A DNA stretch of 64,000 nucleotides, from the NCBI GenBank assembly GCA_025359885.1, contig JANYDG010000062.1, positions 1 through 64,000 on the forward strand, in the 5' to 3' direction. Both the position numbers and the translations under genes were made by a program. The notes beneath the pieces are model-generated. The model worked only from the letters and a program-made list of their open reading frames with translations, did no database searches and was not told where the DNA came from. Each line of letters opens with the position of its first letter. Positions within the stretch are counted from its first letter, which is position 1. The stretch is from Acidobacteriota bacterium (GTDB lineage: Bacteria > Acidobacteriota > Terriglobia > Terriglobales > Acidobacteriaceae). Positions 52,111 through 62,812 of this stretch are shown piece by piece.

Positions 52111-52755
52111 ATGCCGAAGGGTACACGTTATAGAGCGGGTTCAAACAAGAAGCCACAGAGGGAAAAATTTCTAATTGTTGTCGAGGGCGTAGTAACTGAG
52201 TGCGAATACGTGAACGCAATTCGACGCTCCTTGAGGCTGAGCAGCGTTACGGTTAGAGTAGAGACTGGCCACACCGATCCGATCGGCATCGTCGAGTCAG
52301 CTAAGAAGCTGCGCAAATCCGCCTCCAAGTACGATCGTTACGACGAAGTGTGGTGCGTTTTCGACGTTGAGGCAAAGGTCACGCAGCAAGCGCGGTACGG
52401 GCTCCCTGAGGCAATCGACTCAGCGAGACGATCCAATATATCGGTGGCGATCTCGAACCCCTGCTTCGAGATCTGGCTACTTTGGCACAAGGAATCCCGC
52501 GAGGGCTACACCACTTCGGATGACGCTCAGCAGCGGTGTAAGCAAATTGGGATCACGGATCCCCAAGCCGGGAAGCACATTCAAAACGTTGACGACTTAA
52601 TTGAGAGCGACTACGAGACTGCAAGGGAACGCGCAGTGAAAGTGGACGCTGGGCACGAAAGGAATAACACTTCAACGCCGGAAGGCAGAAACCCGTCTTC
52701 CGGCGTATACCAGCTGATTGAAGCCATTTTCGCTGCGTTCAAGCAGGTAGAGTAG
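52111..52755 (+). CDS. RloB/AbiLii-like TOPRIM-type protein
   Basis: FLIVVEGVVTECEYVNAI, DEVWCVFDVEAK, AISNPCFEIWLLWH, NPSSGVYQLIEAI. Confidence 0.88.
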   Translation: MPKGTRYRAGSNKKPQREKFLIVVEGVVTECEYVNAIRRSLRLSSVTVRVETGHTDPIGIVESAKKLRKSASKYDRYDEVWCVFDVEAKVTQQARYGLPEAIDSARRSNISVAISNPCFEIWLLWHKESREGYTTSDDAQQRCKQIGITDPQAGKHIQNVDDLIESDYETARERAVKVDAGHERNNTSTPEGRNPSSGVYQLIEAIFAAFKQVE

Positions 52756-54495
<1,740 letters not shown>

Positions 54496-55063
54496 ACCTG
54501 GTTACGGTATCGGGAATCTGGCTGAAATTCTTCAGCCGCCGACTTCCGCACAGGCAGAAATGCTCCACAACATCGGAGAGCGATGTCCGGTTGAGTTGCT
54601 CGGATCAGGACAGGATGCGCAATCGGCCAAGGCTGGCGCGCCCCGGAGCCGCAGCTCACGTTTGGGGCAGTCGGACGCATGTCCTTCAGAGAACAGTAGA
54701 ATACCACAGCGCACCTCTCGGATTAACAGCACGACCCCTGCACAAGTCAAGTATTTTCGACGTGCCGGCATTGCTGCTCCGTATCCGCGCGGTCTTACAA
54801 TCTGTTGGATGCGCGGACGGCTGAAATGTTGCTGGAAGAAGCGCAATGCATGTTCAATCGGATACGCCGTGCGACCAAATGCCGTTCCCTCACTGTTTTC
54901 ATTCGACAAAGTCTTGTCGGGCGCGCAGCGAATTTGATGGACTCCCGGCAAAGGTTCGGATATTTATTAGCTGCGTCTGTTTCACGCTACTCACCTGCAA
55001 CGCCTGGGCTCTCGCCCGCACTCTACGGAGTGAAGTGCCAAAAACCGAACAGGAGCTCTTTGC

Positions 55064-57949
55064 ATGTCGACCCCTCTCCGCCCCGATTTCGCCATTTCCC
55101 TTCTTCATGACACTCGGAATCGGGCGTTTACCGCTGCCGCGACTGTCCTCGTGATTGTTGCGCTCCAGATGACTTTGCCGACCCGGATTTCTGCCCAGTC
55201 CTCAACCACCCAGACAGGCCCCGGCGATCGTGCGGTGATAGTGCTGGAGCGAGCGGTCGGGCCCTCGGAAGTAATCGCCGAACTGGCTGCGAAGTCCCCC
55301 GCTGCAGCGCGCGCCATCGCCCAGGGCTTTCACCACTTCGGCACAGCTCGGCCCGAGCACCCGGGCGAGCCGCAGACCCTCACCTTCCGCTTCCAGCAGG
55401 CGACGACACTGACGAGCCTCACGACCAGCGCCGATTTCCAGGTGAAAGGCGGCAGTTGCGCCGAGGGCCGCGCCTACCTGCCGGGCGAGCGCTGCACGGT
55501 GGATCTGGTCTTTACCCCACGGGGGCCGGGCAACCGCACTGGGAAGCTCATTCTGAGCCACTCCGCCTCGACACGGCCGTTCACCGTGCCCATGGGCGGC
55601 GTGGGCCAGGCTCCGGCGCTCAGCTTTATCCCGTCGCAGATCACCACGGTTCCGTCGACAACGGTCAACGGTGACGGCACTGGGGTCGGGATTTTTGGCA
55701 ATCCGCAGGCCATGGCTATGGACGGCGGCGATCAGCTCTACATTGCCGATCTGTTGCAGAATGTCGTCCACACCATCGACATCAACGGGGTCGTCAGCAC
55801 CGTGATCGGAGGAGGTCAGAGCTCTCCCTTCTTTTACAACGACGTACCGACCGACATCATCCTCAACGGGCCACAGGGTCTGGCGACCGACCTTTTGGGA
55901 AATCTCTACGTCGCCGATACCCTTGATCGCTTGGTGCTCCAGTATGACGCTTCGGGAGTCATCTATCCGATCGTCGGTGGAGGGGGACAATCCTTCGATA
56001 CGTGTAGCTACCTTGACCCATGCCCTCAGCCCTCGAATCTCGTCATTACCCTCCCCACCAACCTTGCCACGGACTCCAGTGGCAATCTTTTTGGCAACAT
56101 GCTGGATCTGGCGAGCCCGTTTCTGACTCCCTTTGAATACACCTACACCACGTTCTCCCAGACGCCCGGACTTTTCTGGAATCTGGTCTCCCGTGAAGGC
56201 AACTCCTACAGCAACGCCATTGCCGTTGACCGGTTTGACAACGTCTACTACGGGAAGGATTTTGCAAACGGACCTGTCAACACCTGTGCCATCTGGGCAC
56301 AGGACCCCAACTTCGGCAACTACATTGTTTCCCCCTCAAAGCCAGCGCGTACCTGGAACGTTGCAGGTGGCCACAAATGCGGCTATGCGGGCGACAATGT
56401 GCCTGCCGTGGGAGCCTTGCTGCAGGGCGAGGTGGGCGGCATGACGTTTGATGCTGCCGGAAATCTTTACTTCACCGATTCCGGGAATCGACGCGTCCGC
56501 CGCATCGATGCACTCACCGGCATCATTCATACCCTCGCCGGCAATGGTGACAACGTCGGCTCCGGCGACGGCGGCCCATCGACGGCAGCCGGGCTTGCTA
56601 CCCCGATCGGCATTGCCGTTGATTCCCAGGGCAATGTCTATGCCACCAACGAAACAGACGACTCGAACTCCACAACCAGCATTCGCGTATTTGGCACAGT
56701 GGGCGAAGCGGCATTTCCAGCGCAGACTGTCGCCCAGCCCTCGCCAGACCTCAAAGTGCTGCTGACCAACACCGGAAACGTACCGCTGAAGTTCCTGCAT
56801 ACTGCGATCACTGGCACCAACGCGGCAGAATTTGCCATCGATCCGCTAACCACCAATTGCGACTTCTCGGCCGGACTCGACTCGGGCAAGGTCTGCCAGA
56901 TCAACTTCCGGTTTACTCCAGCTGCACTGGGGCCGCGCTCAGCGAGTCTCGTTCTTGCCGACAACACCCCCGGAGCAGTGCATCAGGTTCTGCTCTCGGG
57001 CACCGGAGCAACGCCAGCCAAGCCGGTTGTTTCGCCAACCGCTCTGGCCTTTGCCTCACACTTCCTGTCTGTCCCATACCCCGCCAAGACCGTAACACTG
57101 TCCAACTCCGGCGGCGTCCCATTTGTGATCCAGGCGATCACCTTGAGTGGGAGCGGAGCGGCGGCATACTCGCAGACAAATACCTGTGGGCTTTCCCTCG
57201 CGGCTGGCGCTAATTGCACCTTTTCCCTGCTTTACTTTCCAACGGTGCTGGGAGCCAGCCCAGCAGCCTTGAACGTCGTAACATCGGTCGGACCAGTCGC
57301 AGTCGCGCTGACTGGAACCAGCATCACCCCAACGCCTGCCAAAGTCTCCCTGACGCCAACCACGCTCGCCTTTGGAGATCAGGGCGTGATGCTCACCAGC
57401 AACGCCCTCACCCTGACTGTGAAGAACGTCGGAGGCACGCCGATGGCCGTCACCGCCGTCACCTTTGCTGGTACTAACTCCACAGACTTCAGCCTGATTG
57501 GCAATGGCTGCATGGGGACCGTCGCAGCACTTTCGAACTGCCAGCTGCAATTGGTCTTCACACCCGCAGCAACGGGGGCGCGAACCACCAGGGTCAACGT
57601 CTTTACCTCTGGCGGCAATGTCCAGGCAGTCCTGACAGGCACAGGCATTGCGGCAGCCAAACCCAAAGTCACGCTGGCCTCGAAGGTGAATCCAGCACCC
57701 AAAGGGAAGCCGGTCGCTCTCAAATCGCAGGTGGTCAGCAGCATTTCCGCAGGAGCCACCGGCAAGGTGCAGTTGCGCGAGGGCAGCAAGGTCATTGCGT
57801 CGGCGGTCCTCAAGGCCTCGGCCGCAAACTTCAGCCTCACCGGCCTGACGACCGGAACGCATACGCTCATCGCCCACTACCTGGGCGACGCGCACCATCC
57901 GGCATCGGAATCGGCACCGCTGAAGCAGGTGGTCACCGCGGCGCCGTAG
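55064..57949 (+). CDS. Secreted NHL-repeat / choice-of-anchor D-type protein with C-terminal Ig-like repeat
   Basis: NHL-like propeller (GNLYVADTLDRLVLQYD, GNLYFTDSGNRRVRRID), repeated LAFGDQGV...NVGGTPMAV modules, C-terminal Ig_3-like segment. Confidence 0.8.
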   Translation: MSTPLRPDFAISLLHDTRNRAFTAAATVLVIVALQMTLPTRISAQSSTTQTGPGDRAVIVLERAVGPSEVIAELAAKSPAAARAIAQGFHHFGTARPEHPGEPQTLTFRFQQATTLTSLTTSADFQVKGGSCAEGRAYLPGERCTVDLVFTPRGPGNRTGKLILSHSASTRPFTVPMGGVGQAPALSFIPSQITTVPSTTVNGDGTGVGIFGNPQAMAMDGGDQLYIADLLQNVVHTIDINGVVSTVIGGGQSSPFFYNDVPTDIILNGPQGLATDLLGNLYVADTLDRLVLQYDASGVIYPIVGGGGQSFDTCSYLDPCPQPSNLVITLPTNLATDSSGNLFGNMLDLASPFLTPFEYTYTTFSQTPGLFWNLVSREGNSYSNAIAVDRFDNVYYGKDFANGPVNTCAIWAQDPNFGNYIVSPSKPARTWNVAGGHKCGYAGDNVPAVGALLQGEVGGMTFDAAGNLYFTDSGNRRVRRIDALTGIIHTLAGNGDNVGSGDGGPSTAAGLATPIGIAVDSQGNVYATNETDDSNSTTSIRVFGTVGEAAFPAQTVAQPSPDLKVLLTNTGNVPLKFLHTAITGTNAAEFAIDPLTTNCDFSAGLDSGKVCQINFRFTPAALGPRSASLVLADNTPGAVHQVLLSGTGATPAKPVVSPTALAFASHFLSVPYPAKTVTLSNSGGVPFVIQAITLSGSGAAAYSQTNTCGLSLAAGANCTFSLLYFPTVLGASPAALNVVTSVGPVAVALTGTSITPTPAKVSLTPTTLAFGDQGVMLTSNALTLTVKNVGGTPMAVTAVTFAGTNSTDFSLIGNGCMGTVAALSNCQLQLVFTPAATGARTTRVNVFTSGGNVQAVLTGTGIAAAKPKVTLASKVNPAPKGKPVALKSQVVSSISAGATGKVQLREGSKVIASAVLKASAANFSLTGLTTGTHTLIAHYLGDAHHPASESAPLKQVVTAAP

Positions 57950-57969
57950 AGGGTTGGCACATCGGAACC

Positions 57970-58009
57970 GGCGACCATCGAAGAGAGAAAGACCTTTCCG
58001 ACGGTCGCC
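57970..58009. terminator. Inverted repeat after the NHL gene
   Basis: GGCGACCATCG...CGACGGTCGCC, 10/11 pairing. Confidence 0.4.
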
Positions 58010-58016
58010 GATTCGA

Positions 58017-58109
58017 TCACACAACGCACTCCAGTTCACGCACCTTGCGCTCGAGTTGCAGAATTTCCTGAGAAACGCGGATGTGCTCCATGGAATCGCG
58101 ATGACCAGA
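58017..58109 (-). pseudogene. Duplicated remnant of the dnaG 3' end
   Basis: Minus strand encodes HRDSMEHIRVSQEILQLERKVRELECVV*, versus DRNSMEHIRVSQEILQLERKLRELECEG* at the dnaG C-terminus. Confidence 0.8.
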
Positions 58110-58151
58110 GGATGACGTTTGAACTCGAACATGGCTGACAAGCAGCCTCGC

Positions 58152-59975
58152 CTACCCCTCGCACTCCAACTCACGCAGCTTGCGCTCGAGCTGCAGTATC
58201 TCCTGGGAAACGCGGATGTGCTCCATCGAATTGCGGTCCGTGGCCTGACCGACGACTGATCGCTTCTGGCCGATGGTGGAGCGCAGCGCCTGAATCTCCA
58301 AATCCCTGACAATTTCCATGTCCTGCTCGTGGCTGCGGGTGCTCTCACCAGCCTCAAGGAAGACCTTGCGCAGCAGGGTGCGCTGCTCTTCGGTGACGCT
58401 GGTGGCCTCGATGTCCTGGCCTTGCTGGCGAAGGACGAGCTGCTCAAAGAGGCCCGCAGGCAGGTTGCGCAGGATTTCCGTTTCCCAATCGGGTCGAGTC
58501 GCCGTGCGCATTCTCTGGTCAAAGTCGCGCAGGTCGGCGTGAAGCTCCTGGTATTCCGCGGGGGACTTCTGGTCGTTGCAGGCAGCTTCGATAAAAAACC
58601 GCTCAAAGGGCAGGATACCGACCTCGGCGCGGACTTCGACATGATCTTGCCGCTTGAGTGCAGCCTGCCGCAGCTCTTCGCGCAGCACCGCAGAATCAAT
58701 GCCCAGCTTCTGCGCGGCATCATGGGCAAATTGATCCCGCTCAAGCTTTTGCGGAATGCGCCGGATATGCGGCAGCAAGTAATTCATTGCCTTGATCTTG
58801 GCGTCAGAGCTGGCGCCGGGAAAGCTCTGCCGGGCTCGCTCGATTAGATAGTCAGACTGACGGCGCGCCGAGCGAATGGCCGCAGCATAAGCCTCGACGC
58901 CGCGCTCGCGGATAAAGCGGTCCGGGTCCAGGCCGTCGTCGAGCGTAACCACCTTGATGGTGAATCCCTCTTCCGTCAGCAGCGCGATCGACTTCTCCGC
59001 AGCGTTGGCGCCGGCCGTATCAGGGTCAAAGTTGACGGCAACGTTGGTCGTCTGGCGGCGAAGCAGCGCGACCTGCATTTCAGTAAAGGCTGTCCCGCTG
59101 GTCGCAATCACGTTCTGAATGCCGCGCATGTACACCGAAATACAGTCCATCTGCCCCTCGACCAGCAGCGCGAAATCCATCTGCCGCATAGCCGATTTGG
59201 CCTTGTCGAGGTTGAAGAGTACCTGCCCCTTCGAATACAGCGGCGTTTCGGGGGAATTGATGTACTTCGGCCCAGCCTTGTCACCAGTGTCTAAAGTGCG
59301 CGCAGTAAAGGCGATCACCTTGCCCGACTCATTCAAAATTGGAAACATCACGCGCTTGCGGAAGCGGTCGTAGAGGCGGCCCGGAACGGCGTTGCCCTGC
59401 TGATCCTCCGAATCTTTTGAGCTGAAGAGACCGCTGGCGCGCAGCGTTTCGGCGTCTGTCAGAGAAGCGAGCTTGTCGCGCAGGCCATTGAAGTTGTCAG
59501 GCGCGTAACCGATGCGGAAAGTGCGAATTGCCTCAGGCGTCACCCCGCGCCCCGCCAGATATTCGCGAGCCAATGCGCCCTCGGGCGAGGCAAGCTGCTG
59601 CTGAAACCACGCTGCAGCGGCTTCGTGCAGGTCCAGCAGCTTGCGGCGCTGGCCGGCTTCGGCAGCTTCTTCAGGCGAGTTGTACTCGCGCTTGGGCAGC
59701 GGAATGCCGCTCTTCTGCGCGACCGCACGAACCGCCTCAGGGAAAGTGAGATTCTCTATCTTGCTGACAAAGCTGAAGATATCCCCAGACTGCCCGCACC
59801 CGAAGCAATGGTAGAACTGACGCCCGGCGTGCACCGAAAACGACGGAGACTTCTCCTTGTGGAACGGGCAAAGGCCAGAGTAGTTCTGAGCTCCGGCTTT
59901 GCGCAGGCGGATATAGGTGCCGATGACTTTGACGATGTCGGCTTGCTGCTTCACGGTTTGTGCAAAATCAGCCAT
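58152..59975 (-). CDS. dnaG: DNA primase DnaG
   Basis: CHC2 zinc finger CPFHKEKSPSFSVHAGRQFYHCFGCGQSGD, TOPRIM VEGQMDCISVYMRGIQNVIATSGTAFT; internal ATG 59975 preferred. Confidence 0.95.
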   Translation of the reverse strand: MADFAQTVKQQADIVKVIGTYIRLRKAGAQNYSGLCPFHKEKSPSFSVHAGRQFYHCFGCGQSGDIFSFVSKIENLTFPEAVRAVAQKSGIPLPKREYNSPEEAAEAGQRRKLLDLHEAAAAWFQQQLASPEGALAREYLAGRGVTPEAIRTFRIGYAPDNFNGLRDKLASLTDAETLRASGLFSSKDSEDQQGNAVPGRLYDRFRKRVMFPILNESGKVIAFTARTLDTGDKAGPKYINSPETPLYSKGQVLFNLDKAKSAMRQMDFALLVEGQMDCISVYMRGIQNVIATSGTAFTEMQVALLRRQTTNVAVNFDPDTAGANAAEKSIALLTEEGFTIKVVTLDDGLDPDRFIRERGVEAYAAAIRSARRQSDYLIERARQSFPGASSDAKIKAMNYLLPHIRRIPQKLERDQFAHDAAQKLGIDSAVLREELRQAALKRQDHVEVRAEVGILPFERFFIEAACNDQKSPAEYQELHADLRDFDQRMRTATRPDWETEILRNLPAGLFEQLVLRQQGQDIEATSVTEEQRTLLRKVFLEAGESTRSHEQDMEIVRDLEIQALRSTIGQKRSVVGQATDRNSMEHIRVSQEILQLERKLRELECEG

Positions 59976-60114
59976 GGTAGGAAAATCTGAAAAACTGGCA
60001 GGCTCCGGGTCTGTCTTCAGCATAGACGCATCCATTGCGCACAGCCAACGATTCCCCAGTCCGCCGGGTTATGCTCGGAATCAGGATCATGAGACAACGA
60101 GATGACTCGACCCA

Positions 60115-61050
60115 ATGAATAGATCGGTTTCACATTTGGGTGCGATCGGGTTTGCGCTGGCAGGGTTTACGTTCTGGGTCCTCGCAGACACCTGCATCAA
60201 GCTGGTCGGGCAGTCCGGACTACCGGCGTATGAAATGGTCGCGTTCCTCGGCCTCTTCATGGCCATCTGCCTCGCGGCCTATGCTGTGGTCCGTGGCCAG
60301 GCGCGGGTGCTGGTGCCGCACCGGCTCGACCGGCAACTGCTGCGGGCCTGTCTCGATATGGCGAACAACGTCTGCGTCGTCGTAGCGCTCCGCCATCTTT
60401 CGCTGACCATGTTCTACATCTTGATCTTTACGGCACCGATGACGATTTCGCTGCTGTCCGCGTTCTTTCTGGGCGAGAGCCTGCCGTGGAAGCGCGCGTT
60501 GGCAATTGCCGCTGGCTTTGCCGGCGTAGTCGTCGCAGTCAACCCCTTTGGCATCGGTCTCTCCGGAAAGACGAGCGATTGGGACTGGATCGGCCTCAGC
60601 GCATGCCTGGTCTGCGTCGCCTGCTTTTCCGTGAACATGGTGTGGTCGCGCGTCCTCACCCGCACCGAGCGGCCAGAAAGCCTGGCATTCTTCTCCGGCC
60701 TGGTGACCTCCGCCATGGGCTTTCTGTGGATGCTCGTAGCCAGAGCCGGCAGCATTGGCGGGCAGGGCGCCAGTCCGTTGACCCCACCGCTGCTGCTGGG
60801 TCTCTTTGGAATGGGCATGTTCTGCGCGCTCGGGACGCTCTGCTTTTACATCGCCGTCAAGCACACCTCGGCAGCGAACGTTTCGCAGTATCACTACACC
60901 CAGCTGATTACCGGCACACTGGTCACCTACCTGGTGTGGCACACCCAACCGGGCCTCTTCGTTCTGCTCGGCGGCGCTCTCATCTTCGGCTCAGGCATCT
61001 ACATCGCCCTCGGTGCCCGCGAAGTCGTCCCCCTCACCGAGGGAAGCTAG
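60115..61050 (+). CDS. EamA/DMT-family transporter
   Basis: 10-TM-like hydrophobic pattern; FLGESLPWKRALAIAAGFAGVVVAVNP. Confidence 0.88.
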   Translation: MNRSVSHLGAIGFALAGFTFWVLADTCIKLVGQSGLPAYEMVAFLGLFMAICLAAYAVVRGQARVLVPHRLDRQLLRACLDMANNVCVVVALRHLSLTMFYILIFTAPMTISLLSAFFLGESLPWKRALAIAAGFAGVVVAVNPFGIGLSGKTSDWDWIGLSACLVCVACFSVNMVWSRVLTRTERPESLAFFSGLVTSAMGFLWMLVARAGSIGGQGASPLTPPLLLGLFGMGMFCALGTLCFYIAVKHTSAANVSQYHYTQLITGTLVTYLVWHTQPGLFVLLGGALIFGSGIYIALGAREVVPLTEGS

Positions 61051-61115
61051 TTGAATTCCCGACTTGTTGGGAAAATCGTTGAGATGGAGCACTGCGTCAG
61101 AATGGGGACAATTCT

Positions 61116-61328
61116 TTGATGAGCGAGATTAACTTTGAAGTACGGGAAGACGAGGCAGACGGCAGCTACACCGCCAACGCTCTCGGCTACGGCATCCATA
61201 CCCAGGGCGAAACCCTCGAAGAACTGCGGGCAATGGCCAAGGATGCCGTGCAGTGCTATTTCGATGAGTCCATGGAAGCTCCCAAGGTCATCAGGCTCCA
61301 TTTTGTTCGCGATGAAGTCCTCGCCTGA
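61116..61328 (+). CDS. HicB-like antitoxin, short form
   Basis: INFEVREDEADGSYTANALGYGIHTQGETLEELRAMAKDAVQCYFDE; no DNA-binding C-terminus. Confidence 0.75.
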   Translation: MMSEINFEVREDEADGSYTANALGYGIHTQGETLEELRAMAKDAVQCYFDESMEAPKVIRLHFVRDEVLA

Positions 61329-61539
61329 TGAGGCTGCCTGCGATATTGACGGACCACAGTTGGCAAAAGACCTTGCTGTCTCGGGCTACGAGACCACCCG
61401 GCAAAGAGGTTCGCATGTGCGTCTCACCACCGAGCGCGATGGGCAAAACCACGAAGTTATTCCATGGCACCATCCAATCAAGACCGGAACACTGGCTGGC
61501 ATCCTCAAGCATATTGCCGCAAACCATTGGCTGACATGA
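61312..61539 (+). CDS. HicA/YcfA-like toxin
   Basis: GPQLAKDLAVSGYETTRQRGSHVRLTTERDGQNHEVIPWHHPIKTGTLAGILKHIA; overlaps the hicB-like 3' end. Confidence 0.8.
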   Translation: MKSSPDEAACDIDGPQLAKDLAVSGYETTRQRGSHVRLTTERDGQNHEVIPWHHPIKTGTLAGILKHIAANHWLT

Positions 61540-61633
61540 GAGGCCCTTCTGAAAATGCTCAACCGGTAATAGACCTGCAACATTCGCAAGCATTTCAGTC
61601 AAGGCCTGATAATCCGTTATCTCTCCCTGCCGA

Positions 61634-62767
61634 TTATCGTTGCGCAGTCCCCGACATCAACTCCACAAACATTCTCTGGAATCGCGGCAGGTCCAAATCC
61701 AGTTGCGCGTGCACCTTCTGCAGCTCAGTTGCCGGTCGCAGCTGGTCGGTCCAGGTAAGCGTGTTGCCGTAGCTCGGGCCGTGGCTCAGGTCAACGTCCA
61801 TCAGCACCTGCTTTTCCCGGGTGATCAGGGTGGGCTCAAGCCACGCGCAGGCAGCAAGTTCGTCCCAAAGGTAATAGCGCTCCTGGGAGTATTGGGCGAT
61901 GTACTGGGCCGCGTAGTTGGTCGGCACCTTGGCGGCGACAGTGATCTGGTCGAGCATTTCCTTTGTAAACATCGCCTTGATGGAGACATCCACCGTCGTC
62001 ACATCGATGCGTGGCCAGGCGGCGCGGAGCACGATGTGCGCAGCCTCGGGGTCAAACCAGAAGTTGAATTCGTGCCGGGGGCTCTCGGCGAACTCCGGAT
62101 CGGTCGTCTCGGGGTTGAGGCTGCCGCCCATGACCACCAGCCCCTGTGTCAGAGCGGCAAAGTCAGGGTCGATGCGAACGGCGAGGGCGATGTTCGTCAA
62201 AGGGCCGGCGGCGTAGACGGTGACCTGATGCGGGTGCGAGTGAACCTCGCGGATGAGGAAGTGGACGGCGTCTTCTGCAACAGGCTTGGTCGTCGGCGCA
62301 CCCTCGGGCATCGGCGGAATCTCATAAGCGCCGTGCGTCTTCTGGTAAATGACTGAGGCTTTGCCCGCCGGGCCTCGTTCTGGCTGCCCCGTCGCGGAAA
62401 GATTTGTCGGTCCGCCACCCCACGCCCCGAGCCAGCTCACGTTGCCCGAGAGCTGGGCATCAATCGCCGTCTCCTGCTGGGTGCGAACAAGCGGAAAGAC
62501 CGCTCCCTGTGCAACCGGAACATCGGTGCGGTGGAGCAGCTCAAGCATGCGCAGCGTGTGCTGGGTTTCTTCGTCCCGCCAGGCATTGCCGGTCACCATG
62601 GTGATGCCCAGCACCTGCACGTTGGGCGCCTGCAGCAGGGCAATCATCGCCATCTGGTTAGAACCGCCGGGGCCGGATCCATCCTGATCAATGAGTACGA
62701 GGCGCTTCTGTGCCGATGCGGGGAGGACAAGGGCAAGAGCTAAAAATACTGGAAATATCGAGCGCAT
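61634..62767 (-). CDS. Nucleoside hydrolase-like secreted protein, atypical metal site
   Basis: LVLIDQDGSGPGGSNQMAMIALLQAPNVQVLGITMVTGN; VTVYAAGPLTNIALAVRIDP; EFNFWFDPEAAHIVL. Confidence 0.8.
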   Translation of the reverse strand: MRSIFPVFLALALVLPASAQKRLVLIDQDGSGPGGSNQMAMIALLQAPNVQVLGITMVTGNAWRDEETQHTLRMLELLHRTDVPVAQGAVFPLVRTQQETAIDAQLSGNVSWLGAWGGGPTNLSATGQPERGPAGKASVIYQKTHGAYEIPPMPEGAPTTKPVAEDAVHFLIREVHSHPHQVTVYAAGPLTNIALAVRIDPDFAALTQGLVVMGGSLNPETTDPEFAESPRHEFNFWFDPEAAHIVLRAAWPRIDVTTVDVSIKAMFTKEMLDQITVAAKVPTNYAAQYIAQYSQERYYLWDELAACAWLEPTLITREKQVLMDVDLSHGPSYGNTLTWTDQLRPATELQKVHAQLDLDLPRFQRMFVELMSGTAQR

Positions 62768-62812
62768 GGCGGGTATTGTCGCATAGACGCAGGGCCCTGC
62801 GAGGGCGGATTT

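Noticed and set aside
57056-58744. 562-aa minus-strand ORF spanning the NHL gene and the dnaG 3' end
   Set aside because: Out-of-frame shadow of two well-supported genes; composition (Ser/Arg/Cys runs) is typical of antisense/frameshifted GC-rich DNA. It is still useful because it exposes the dnaG 3' duplication.
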